Origin: Desulfobacterales bacterium
Lineage (GTDB): Bacteria > Desulfobacterota > Desulfobacteria > Desulfobacterales > Desulfosalsimonadaceae
Direction of reading: 5' to 3'
Assembly (NCBI GenBank): GCA_018335195.1
Contig: JAGXKN010000001.1
Location: forward strand, 124,001 to 188,000
DNA: 64,000 nt
Made by a program: the position numbers and the translations under genes. The notes under the pieces were generated by a model, which did not search any database, was not told the DNA's origin, and saw only the letters and a program-made list of their open reading frames with translations. Positions 33,609-40,343 of this stretch are shown piece after piece; positions within the stretch are counted from its first letter, which is position 1, and the number at the start of each line of letters is the position of its first letter.

Positions 33609-34112
33609 ATGGGACCGAAAACAAAGGACAACGTGTACAAGGCGTTTATCGGAGAGGCAAAGGCGTATTTCCGGCTTCTGGCCTACGCGGAAAAAGCCGA
33701 GGAAGAAGAGGTACCCCAGATCGCCCTTTTGTTCCGGGCCGTGGCCGAGGCCGAACGGGTTCACGCCACGCGCCACTTAAACCTGGTTCGCGACCTGGTG
33801 GTCCAGGACACCGACACCAATCTGCTCAATTCGTTTAAGCGGGAACAATCCGTGAGTGAAAACGAATACCCGAACCTGATCAAGGATGCCGAAGACGAAG
33901 GTGAGAAACAGGCCGCTGTCACCTTCGGCCATGCCCGGGATGCGGAGATCTATCACGCAAAACTCTACGAACGGGCCCTGTACCAGGTGATCAAAAACAC
34001 GGTAAAGGCCTACCAGGTATGCCAGGTATGCGGTTATGTCACAGACAAAAAGGCGCCTGAAAAATGCCCGGTCTGCGGTGCGCCAAAGGAAAAATTCGAA
34101 ACCGTTGAATAA
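33609..34112 (+). CDS. rbr: Rubrerythrin
   Basis: 167 residues. The N-terminal diiron four-helix domain has GEAKAYFRLLAYAEKAEEEE, AVAEAERVHATRHL (E..H) and a second half with ARDAEIYHAKLYERAL. The C-terminal rubredoxin-like domain has CQVCGYVTDKKAPEKCPVCG, giving the two CxxC iron ligands. It reduces hydrogen peroxide in the cytoplasm of anaerobes. The start lacks a strong ribosome site. The PPC-domain gene follows 12 bases later, so both may belong to one stress operon. Confidence 0.95.
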   Translation: MGPKTKDNVYKAFIGEAKAYFRLLAYAEKAEEEEVPQIALLFRAVAEAERVHATRHLNLVRDLVVQDTDTNLLNSFKREQSVSENEYPNLIKDAEDEGEKQAAVTFGHARDAEIYHAKLYERALYQVIKNTVKAYQVCQVCGYVTDKKAPEKCPVCGAPKEKFETVE

Positions 34113-34124
34113 GCCAGGAGAAAT

Positions 34125-34556
34125 ATGGTCATGATGAAAAAAATCAGTTCGCAGCAAGTCCACATGGGAAAACTGCAGCACGGCGCCGATCTGCTGGAGG
34201 AAATCACGCAAACCTGCAACCGGGAAAACATCCGGCTCGGACGGATTCAGGCAATAGGCGCGGTCCAGCGCGCACGCCTGGCTTACTACAACCAAAAAAC
34301 CCGCGAATACCGGTTTTTCACGATCGACCAGCCTCTGGAGATCCTCAATCTATCGGGAAACATCTCGCTCAAAGACGGCGAGCCCATGGTTCATGCCCAC
34401 ATCTCCCTGGCAGATGATGCCGGAAATGCCTATGGCGGACACGTCGCCCCGGGTACCGTGATTTTTGCTTGTGAAATCGTCATTGAATCTTTTGAAGGCC
34501 CGGCATTTGAACGCAGTTTTGACGAGGAAACCGGACTGCCCCTGTGGCGGTTGTAA
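34125..34556 (+). CDS. PPC/DUF296 domain protein
   Basis: 143 residues forming a single PPC (plant and prokaryote conserved, DUF296) domain. Marks: GADLLEEITQTCNRENIRLG, GAVQRARLAYYNQKTREY, then LEILNLSGNISLKDGEPMVH and AHISLADDAGNAYGGHV with the conserved H-x-H / GGH metal-site histidines. AGGAG at 34116-34120 serves ATG 34125, or better the in-frame ATGs at 34131/34134. In plants this domain is joined to AT-hook DNA-binding proteins; the role of the bacterial stand-alone form is unknown. Confidence 0.88.
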   Translation: MVMMKKISSQQVHMGKLQHGADLLEEITQTCNRENIRLGRIQAIGAVQRARLAYYNQKTREYRFFTIDQPLEILNLSGNISLKDGEPMVHAHISLADDAGNAYGGHVAPGTVIFACEIVIESFEGPAFERSFDEETGLPLWRL

Positions 34557-34589
34557 GGAACCCGAAAGCCCGAAAGCACCGGGAAACGC

Positions 34590-35774
34590 ATGCGCCTGAA
34601 ACTTCTTTTCTTCCCGGCGGCCCTGATCTGCCTGATGCTGGGGATCCACTACGCGGTCTTTAAAAGCTTCATGCATTTTTTCCAGATCAGCCGCCCGCAG
34701 GTGAAAATCAACCTTTACACGGCCATGGCGGTGTTGAGCTTTACCTTTATCACCGCGTTTATCGCCCTTCACTGGCGGGAAAACCTCTGGACGGTTGCCT
34801 ATTACAAGTTTGCAGCCGTGTGGACGGGCTTTGTGTTCCATTGCCTAGCCGCCGCTGCCGCGGCCTGGCTTTTGCTGGCAGCAGCCCGGATAACCGGGGC
34901 ACCGGTTTCCGCCAAAGCAATTGCCTCAACCACCTTGGCAATCGCGATATTGGGCACCGGATACGGCATGTGGGCCGCATTCCACCCGGCACTCCGGCAT
35001 GTGGCCGTGCCCGTTCAAAGCCTGCCGGAATCCTGGAAAAATACCACGCTCGTCCATATTTCGGATCTTCACCTGGGCCTATTTCATCAAAAGGCCTTTG
35101 CCGCCCGGGTAGTAAACCGGATCAACTCCCTGAACCCGGAACTGGTGCTGATCACGGGCGATCTGCTCGACGGCATGGGCGGGGCCTACGCAGAAAACGT
35201 CACACCCCTGGACAATCTCCGGGCCGCGCATGGCGTATTTTTTGTCACCGGGAATCATGAACACTACGTGGGCATTGACAAATCTCTTGCAATCATCGGC
35301 AAAACCCCGTTGCGCATACTGGACAATGAAGCCGTGAAAATTGCCGGCCTGGAAATCCTTGGCGTGAGCTACCCGGGACTTGCCGATCCTGCGGAAATCA
35401 AAAACCTGCAGCCACAAAAAGCACCGGGCAGCCTTCGCCTGGCCATGTTTCACACCCCCACGGAGATGGCGGAAAACAGCACCGACATGCAGCAACAGCA
35501 CAATGCCAACTACTGGCGGCCGAATACCGGGTATGAGCTGAATCAAAAGCTGGAAATAGATCTGCAGCTCTCCGGGCACACGCATCATGGCCAGGTGTTT
35601 CCCGTGAATTTGCTTACACGGATGCTTTACAAGGGCAGGGATTACGGCCTAGCAAAAATCAACGGATTTTATCTTTATACCTCCTGCGGTGTCGGCTCCT
35701 GGGGACCGCCCATGCGGAGCACGGGCCGCCCGGAGATTGCGGTGATTCGACTTGTGGAAAAAGCGCCGGAATGA
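34590..35774 (+). CDS. Membrane-anchored metallophosphoesterase
   Basis: 394 residues. Four hydrophobic segments occupy about residues 1-135, then a calcineurin-like phosphoesterase domain. Metal-site motifs are visible in order: VHISDLHLG (D-x-H), LITGDLLDG (GD), VTGNHEHYVG (GNHE), and LQLSGHTHHGQVFP (GHTHxGQ). This is the YkuE/YaeI-like class that acts on phospholipid-type substrates at the membrane. The ATG lies 33 bases after the PPC gene. The C-terminal part STGRPEIAVIRL is family-typical. Confidence 0.9.
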   Translation: MRLKLLFFPAALICLMLGIHYAVFKSFMHFFQISRPQVKINLYTAMAVLSFTFITAFIALHWRENLWTVAYYKFAAVWTGFVFHCLAAAAAAWLLLAAARITGAPVSAKAIASTTLAIAILGTGYGMWAAFHPALRHVAVPVQSLPESWKNTTLVHISDLHLGLFHQKAFAARVVNRINSLNPELVLITGDLLDGMGGAYAENVTPLDNLRAAHGVFFVTGNHEHYVGIDKSLAIIGKTPLRILDNEAVKIAGLEILGVSYPGLADPAEIKNLQPQKAPGSLRLAMFHTPTEMAENSTDMQQQHNANYWRPNTGYELNQKLEIDLQLSGHTHHGQVFPVNLLTRMLYKGRDYGLAKINGFYLYTSCGVGSWGPPMRSTGRPEIAVIRLVEKAPE

Positions 35775-35795
35775 TAAATTAAAAACTCATGGATC

Positions 35796-35889
35796 CGTAA
35801 AAAGCTGTTTATCCCGCTGGGGCGGTATTTTTGCAGAGAGGAAATCCGTAAGCACCTTGGCTGATCGGCGGCGCGAAAAAGGAGTTTCC
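35796..35889 (+). repeat. 95-bp dispersed repeat, copy A
   Basis: The stretch from CGTAAAAAGCTGTTTATCCC to AAAAAGGAGTTTCC recurs in reverse orientation at 50293-50392. The right part (35840-35882) is an identical run of about 43 bases beginning GGAAATCCGTAAGCACC. It contains a short dyad around CCCGCTGGGGCGG. It sits between the phosphoesterase stop and the DUF364 start, so it overlaps the likely promoter of the latter. Confidence 0.75.
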
Positions 35890-35939
35890 TTGAAAGTCAA
35901 TTTCTTCGCTCCGTGATCATTTTAAGCGCGGTTCACATC

Positions 35940-36695
35940 ATGAGTATTCAGCAACGCATCCAAGATCATTTGACAGCGTCGGCATCCGAAAACCGGATCG
36001 CGGACGTACGCATCGGGCTGGGGTATACCGCCGTGATGCTGGAAAACGCGCAGACCGGGGTGGCCTGCACCCCCATCGGGCATCTTCGCCCGAACTGCAC
36101 CGTTTTCCCGGGCATGCTGCCCCTGACCGGCCGGAAAGCCGACGAATTGCTGGCTTTTATGACCTCCGCGGATGCGCTTGAAACAGCCATCGGCCTGGCC
36201 ACTGCAAATGCGCTGGCAAACACCCCGGCCCCGGAGCACGACACCGGAGACGTGCTCAATGCGATCAATCTCGGCCCGGCCGACCATGTGGGCATGGTGG
36301 GCCACTTTGCCCCGCTGGTCAAAAATGTCCGGGATACCGGGGCGCGGCTTACCATATTCGAACAGATTGACACCCCTTCCGGGGCGCTGCAGCCGGCCGC
36401 AGAGATTCCAGACCAACTGCCAAAGTGCACGGTTTGCCTTTTCACAGCCACCTCGATTATCAACCACACGTTTGACAAAATTATCGATCAGGCATCCAAC
36501 TGCCGATCCGTAATCCTGCTGGGCGCATCCACGCCGCTGCTGCCCGGTCTGTTTACAGACTACCCGGTTACCGGGCTTTCGGGCGTGGTGGTGACCCATC
36601 CCGCCGAACTGCTGCACATTGTCAGCTGCGGCGGAGGTATGCGCAGGTTCAAGGGCGTAATCCAAAAAGTCAACCTTGCGGTCAGCAGACAATGA
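35940..36695 (+). CDS. DUF364 (putative heavy-metal chelation domain) protein
   Basis: 251 residues. The N-terminal part (DVRIGLGYTAVMLENAQTGV) corresponds to the DUF4213-like cap. The main domain has AIGLATANALA, VGMVGHFAPLVKNVRDTGAR, LFTATSIINHTFDKIID, VILLGASTPLLPGLF and SCGGGMRRFKGVIQKVNL, in the order of DUF364 proteins, which are often linked to metal or corrinoid chemistry. ATG 35940 is used; a GTG at 35913 would start in the repeat. Its stop overlaps the GNAT start as ATGA. Confidence 0.85.
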   Translation: MSIQQRIQDHLTASASENRIADVRIGLGYTAVMLENAQTGVACTPIGHLRPNCTVFPGMLPLTGRKADELLAFMTSADALETAIGLATANALANTPAPEHDTGDVLNAINLGPADHVGMVGHFAPLVKNVRDTGARLTIFEQIDTPSGALQPAAEIPDQLPKCTVCLFTATSIINHTFDKIIDQASNCRSVILLGASTPLLPGLFTDYPVTGLSGVVVTHPAELLHIVSCGGGMRRFKGVIQKVNLAVSRQ

Positions 36696-37195
36696 CGCAC
36701 CAATCCGAACCCCGGGCGGAACCCATCGAATACGGCCCCCTGCGGACGGGCGAGGAAAGAGCCGTGATCGAAATGGTCCTGTCGAGTTTTGAGGCCGCGA
36801 TTGCACCCCTGTATTCCAGCCAGGGGGTCGCGGAGTTTAAAAAATACGCCAGCCTCAAAGAAATAGCCTTTCGCTCCAGGTGCGCGCATTTTGTCTGCGT
36901 GGCCCGGCAGAACCGGGAGCCGGTGGGCATGATCGAAATCCGGGACCATCGCCACATCTCCATGTTTTTTGTCAAATCCGCATACCAGCACAAGGGCATC
37001 GGCCGGAAGCTCCTGGCATGCGCCCTTAACCGGTGCATACAGAAAAACCCGGAGCTGGCGGCGGTAACCGTCAATGCCTCCCCCAATGCAGTGCCCGCCT
37101 ACAGGCACCTGGGATTCATCCCGAATCCGCCGGAAAAAATCATTAACGGAATCCGCCACATTCCCATGCAGAAAAATCTCACCCGTGTTTGTTGA
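36692..37195 (+). CDS. GNAT-family N-acetyltransferase
   Basis: 167 residues. Acetyl-CoA-binding motif A is FFVKSAYQHKGIGRKLLACA (Q-x-x-G-I-G), followed by TVNASPNAVPAYRHLGFIPN, the usual motif B. The start ATG overlaps the DUF364 stop (ATGA), so translation is coupled. The acceptor is unknown. The next promoter begins at its last codons and leads to the peptide-maturation locus, so it is probably transcribed with DUF364 rather than with that locus. Confidence 0.88.
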   Translation: MTHQSEPRAEPIEYGPLRTGEERAVIEMVLSSFEAAIAPLYSSQGVAEFKKYASLKEIAFRSRCAHFVCVARQNREPVGMIEIRDHRHISMFFVKSAYQHKGIGRKLLACALNRCIQKNPELAAVTVNASPNAVPAYRHLGFIPNPPEKIINGIRHIPMQKNLTRVC

Positions 37196-37220
37196 CAGTC
37201 CTATCCCGGGCTGTTATATT
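37192..37220 (+). promoter_or_regulatory. Near-consensus sigma-70 promoter for peptide locus
   Basis: TTGACA (37192-37197), a 17-base spacer and TATATT (37215-37220). The -35 box is perfect and one base of the -10 box differs. It overlaps the GNAT stop codon and lies about 100 bases upstream of the tiny Cys-ended peptide gene. This is the best-looking promoter in the window. Confidence 0.7.
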
Positions 37221-37322
37221 AATTTTAACATCGCGAAGAACGCGATCGGCAGCCTGTGCGCTGTCAGAAATGCGGCTTTAATTGCCCGAATCAATCACTT
37301 TCACGAAGAAAGGAGGCCAATC

Positions 37323-37385
37323 ATGAAGATTCAAAAGGTCAGAAAAGCACCCACCGGTCTTTGCAAGTGTAAACGTTCCTGCTAG
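37323..37385 (+). CDS. 20-residue Cys-ended precursor-like peptide
   Basis: The whole product is MKIQKVRKAPTGLCKCKRSC: a basic leader-like half and a C-terminal core with cysteines at 14, 16 and 20. AAAGGAGG (37310-37317) lies six bases before the ATG, one of the strongest ribosome sites in the window. A near-consensus promoter stands upstream and a terminator-like hairpin downstream. Two radical SAM genes follow, so it is the obvious substrate candidate for a RiPP-type modification. From memory this resembles the tiny CbpA-type precursors beside CbpB radical SAM enzymes; not verified. Confidence 0.75.
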   Translation: MKIQKVRKAPTGLCKCKRSC

Positions 37386-37407
37386 AAGAAACCCTTTTTA
37401 ACACCCG

Positions 37408-37452
37408 GGCCTGTGTATGGACATTGATTTCCTGCACAGGCCATTTATTTTT
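37408..37452 (+). terminator. Hairpin between precursor peptide and maturation genes
   Basis: GGCCTGTG (37408-37415) and CACAGGCC (37435-37442) form an eight-base-pair stem with a 19-base loop, followed by ATTTATTTTTA. A partial terminator here would give many short peptide transcripts and fewer long maturase transcripts, a common RiPP arrangement. Confidence 0.6.
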
Positions 37453-37475
37453 ATGGGGGCAGCGCAGCATCTCAC

Positions 37476-37832
37476 ATGGATAAAGCCGATTTTCAGGACC
37501 GGATCTGCCGGCCCTACTGCATGTTTTTTGTCGAGGGCGAAAAAGAGGAAATGGCCTGCCTGGGCGCCCGGGTGGCCGAACGGCTGCTTGCCGCCGGCAG
37601 AATTGATGCCGCGCACGTAAATGCAGCAGAGAAAAACCGCTCAGTGTGGGAGGCGCGCAGGCAGGACCTGGGAGAAATCCTCTGCAAAAAATGCGATTTC
37701 CGGGCCGAAGACTGCGATTTTCAATCCCCGCAGCCCGCAGACGACCTGGAGCCCTGCGGCGGCTACATCGTGTTGGCCCATCTGCTGGAAAACCGCATAA
37801 TTGATCAGGCGGACATAGAAAACGTCTTATGA
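37476..37832 (+). CDS. Small seven-cysteine protein of the peptide locus
   Basis: 118 residues with cysteines at 11, 15, 28, 70, 73, 80 and 94. Two clusters stand out: RICRPYCMFFVEGEKEEMAC and ILCKKCDFRAEDCDF followed by EPCGGY. This spacing suggests an Fe-S or zinc site. No family is recognised with certainty. No convincing ribosome site precedes ATG 37476, so it may be poorly translated or coupled. Its last four bases (ATGA) overlap the start of the radical SAM gene, which ties it to maturation as a scaffold, electron carrier or substrate-binding partner. Confidence 0.78.
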   Translation: MDKADFQDRICRPYCMFFVEGEKEEMACLGARVAERLLAAGRIDAAHVNAAEKNRSVWEARRQDLGEILCKKCDFRAEDCDFQSPQPADDLEPCGGYIVLAHLLENRIIDQADIENVL

Positions 37833-38992
37833 ACGAAAACCACTGGCATGCGGCATATCTCCGGCTGGCCTCGCAGGCCGCGCTGAAAAAATTGGAAACG
37901 CCGTTTGTCTATCACACCGGCAGAGACGAGCTTTACGAAATCGACGAACGGGCCCTGAATTTTCTGCAGCAGTGCAACGGCACCCGCACCGGCGGCGAGC
38001 TCACGGACGAGGCCGAATTCGTGCAGTACTGCCTGGAAGAAGACATTCTGGAGGCCCTGGACCGGCCCGCGGAAATTCCCGTTTCCGTGGATGTGTGCGA
38101 TTGCCCCTCCCTTCGTTACCTTGAGCTCCACCTGCTGCACCAATGCAACCTCAGGTGCCGCCACTGCTACCTGGGACCGCCCGGCGCAGCGGAGATGCCG
38201 GTTTCCGATGCCGTGGACATCACCCGGCAGTTTGCCGAAAACGGCGGGCTGCGCCTGCTGATCTCCGGCGGCGAGCCCCTGCTCTACAAGCACCTGGCAG
38301 ATTTCCTCAACCAAACCCGGGGCCTTGGCATTCGCCGCATCCTGTTTACCAACGGCACCCTTGTGACACCGGAAAATGCGGACCGTCTGGATGCCGACGA
38401 AATCCAGTTCAGCATGGACGGATGGAAGGCCGGCCATGAACGCCTGCGGGGCGAAGGCACCTTTGACCAACTCCTGCGGGGCGTGCACGCGGCAAAGGAC
38501 GCGGGCATGGACATTTCCTTTTCCACCATGATCCACAGGGGCAACATCGACGAATTCGAACAAATGCGAAAGTTTATCGAAGATACCGGGGCCCTGGAAT
38601 GGGGCGTGGATATCCTGACGCTCACGGGATCGCTGGCAGAGCACCCGGATTTGTGCGTACCTGTTGAAACCGCCGCACCCTTGATGGAATATGCATACGG
38701 GGGCGGGTATCACGGGGCATCGGACGGGTACGCCTGCGGCCGCCACTTAATGGCGGTCATGCCGGATCGGCAGGCGGTCAAATGCGGATTTTACAGGGAT
38801 CGGCCCCTGGGGGATGCCGCCGGCAGCCTGGCCGCATGCTGGCGCAGAATGCCCCACATCCGCCTGGATGAGCTGGAATGCCGGGACTGCGAATACCTCC
38901 AGGAATGCCGCGGCGGCTGCCGTTTCCGGGCTTCGCATCCGCTTGCACCTGACCCGGCCATGTGCCGTCTGTTCGGGGTTGAGCATGAATAG
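37829..38992 (+). CDS. Radical SAM/SPASM-like protein with PqqD-like N-domain
   Basis: 387 residues. Residues about 1-85 (YEIDERALNFLQQCNGTRTG, GELTDEAEFVQYCLEEDILE) look like a PqqD/RRE domain that binds leader peptides. The radical SAM [4Fe-4S] motif is CNLRCRHC (C106, C110, C113), followed by LISGGEPLL and ILFTNGTLVT. The C-terminal part has CGRHLMAVMPDRQAVKCGFY and ECRDCEYLQECRGGCRF, a SPASM-type auxiliary-cluster pattern. Overlaps the upstream gene by ATGA and the next radical SAM gene by eight bases. Probable peptide-modifying enzyme. The exact chemistry cannot be assigned. Confidence 0.9.
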   Translation: MNENHWHAAYLRLASQAALKKLETPFVYHTGRDELYEIDERALNFLQQCNGTRTGGELTDEAEFVQYCLEEDILEALDRPAEIPVSVDVCDCPSLRYLELHLLHQCNLRCRHCYLGPPGAAEMPVSDAVDITRQFAENGGLRLLISGGEPLLYKHLADFLNQTRGLGIRRILFTNGTLVTPENADRLDADEIQFSMDGWKAGHERLRGEGTFDQLLRGVHAAKDAGMDISFSTMIHRGNIDEFEQMRKFIEDTGALEWGVDILTLTGSLAEHPDLCVPVETAAPLMEYAYGGGYHGASDGYACGRHLMAVMPDRQAVKCGFYRDRPLGDAAGSLAACWRRMPHIRLDELECRDCEYLQECRGGCRFRASHPLAPDPAMCRLFGVEHE

Positions 38993-39920
38993 CCCGGCAT
39001 TTCAGGCACCCGCATACATCCAGTTCTACCCCACCCTGCGCTGCAACATGTCCTGCAGCTTCTGCTTTAACCGCAGCCTGCCGGAGATCCCGGACGCAGA
39101 CCCGGCGGACGTGAAGAAAATGGCATCCGCGTGCAGCCGGCTGGGCATTGAACACATCGACTTTCTCGGCGGAGAGCCTACCCTGCACCCCGAGCTTGCC
39201 CGGATAGTTGCCGCCATTTGCCAACACGGACTTCAGGTCACCCTGAGTTCCAACGGCACCCGGCCGGAGGCGCTCTGGGCGCTTTCCCGGCGTTTTCCCG
39301 AAAACTCGGTGCGTATCGGCATATCCGTAAACAGCGACACCCTGCCCCCAGGCCTTGATGCGTACATCCGGGACCGCCGCCCGATTTTAAAAAGCGTGTT
39401 CACCCATTCCGATTTCCTCCCCGGGGCCTGCGAAACCTATATCGGCACGACGGGGATCGAATACTGCCTGATTTACAGGGATGCCGCAGATGCCGCGGAT
39501 CTTGAAAACTGCCAGCCCTTTGACGTGTTCTGCGATCACCTTGAAACGCTGCAGGCGCAGCATCCGGACGTAAACGGGATCTTTTGCGGCGGATTCGTAC
39601 CGGATACAAAAAACACGCCGGAACTTGCAGAAACCCGCTGTCCGGCCGGCACCACCAAGCTCTCGGTACTGCCCGACGGCTCGGTCTATCCCTGCTACCT
39701 GTTTTTCCGGTACCCGGAGTTCTGCCTGGGCAATATCCTGGAACACGACTTTTCCGGGATATGGAACCATCCAACGCTCGATTTCTTCCGGCGGTTTTCC
39801 GGCAACCCCTGTCCGAGACAAACCTGCCGGCTTCACCCGCAATGCCACGGCGGGTGTCCGGCCATGAGCTATCTGCACCAGGGGCGGCTGAATGCCCCGG
39901 ATCCGCGCTGCGTGCGGTAA
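38985..39920 (+). CDS. Second radical SAM/SPASM protein
   Basis: 311 residues. The radical SAM motif is CNMSCSFC (C20, C24, C27), with FLGGEPTLHPELARI and LSSNGTRPEA downstream. The C-terminal SPASM domain has RCPAGTTKLSVLPDGSVYPC, EFCLGNILEHDFSGIW, then PCPRQTCRLHPQCHGGCPAM, consistent with one or two auxiliary Fe-S clusters. ATG 38985 lies inside the end of the preceding gene (eight-base overlap). It has no separate leader-binding domain, so it may depend on its partner's PqqD-like domain. Confidence 0.9.
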   Translation: MNSPAFQAPAYIQFYPTLRCNMSCSFCFNRSLPEIPDADPADVKKMASACSRLGIEHIDFLGGEPTLHPELARIVAAICQHGLQVTLSSNGTRPEALWALSRRFPENSVRIGISVNSDTLPPGLDAYIRDRRPILKSVFTHSDFLPGACETYIGTTGIEYCLIYRDAADAADLENCQPFDVFCDHLETLQAQHPDVNGIFCGGFVPDTKNTPELAETRCPAGTTKLSVLPDGSVYPCYLFFRYPEFCLGNILEHDFSGIWNHPTLDFFRRFSGNPCPRQTCRLHPQCHGGCPAMSYLHQGRLNAPDPRCVR

Positions 39921-39943
39921 AACAGAAAAACAGAGGAGAATCC

Positions 39944-40285
39944 ATGCATATGTTTATCAATCTGCGGAAACAGGCCGAAAAATCCGAGGACGGGGAAATC
40001 GTGTTCGGCGCCGACCATACGGGCAGCCACGCCTGCTACATGATTTACGGCATCCTGCAGCCCGGGGAAAAAGATCGCCTGATCAAGCCCGGCCACGGTC
40101 ACGAGGAAATGGTTCTGGCAACAAATGCGACCTTACAGGTCACCGGAGCGGTAACCGGAGATCTGAACCCGGGCGATGCCTTTCACATTGCAGAAGACCA
40201 GACCGCGTTTCTTGAAAATTCCGGGGACAGCGAAGCCGTGTATGTCATCGCCGGCGGTCACTCCGAACACGGCCACGGGCATTGA
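39944..40285 (+). CDS. Small cupin-like protein with His-rich tail
   Basis: 113 residues, single cupin-like barrel: CYMIYGILQPGEKDRLIKPG, HGHEEMVLATNATLQVTG (H-x-H...E), LNPGDAFHIAEDQTAFLEN and a second-strand VYVIAGGHSEHGHGH. The tail holds four His in seven residues and may bind metal. AGAGGAG precedes the ATG; the gap to the second radical SAM gene is 23 bases, so it is the likely end of the maturation operon. Its role could be metal handling or a late oxidation or isomerisation of the peptide; that is inference. Confidence 0.82.
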   Translation: MHMFINLRKQAEKSEDGEIVFGADHTGSHACYMIYGILQPGEKDRLIKPGHGHEEMVLATNATLQVTGAVTGDLNPGDAFHIAEDQTAFLENSGDSEAVYVIAGGHSEHGHGH

Positions 40286-40343
40286 CGGTCACTGAAAAAT
40301 CTGTCATCTGTTGAACCCATTATAAAACGAGGATCATGCGAAA

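Noticed and set aside
35913-35939. GTG start for the DUF364 protein
   Set aside because: It lies at the edge of the dispersed repeat, adds no conserved residues and has no better ribosome site than ATG 35940.
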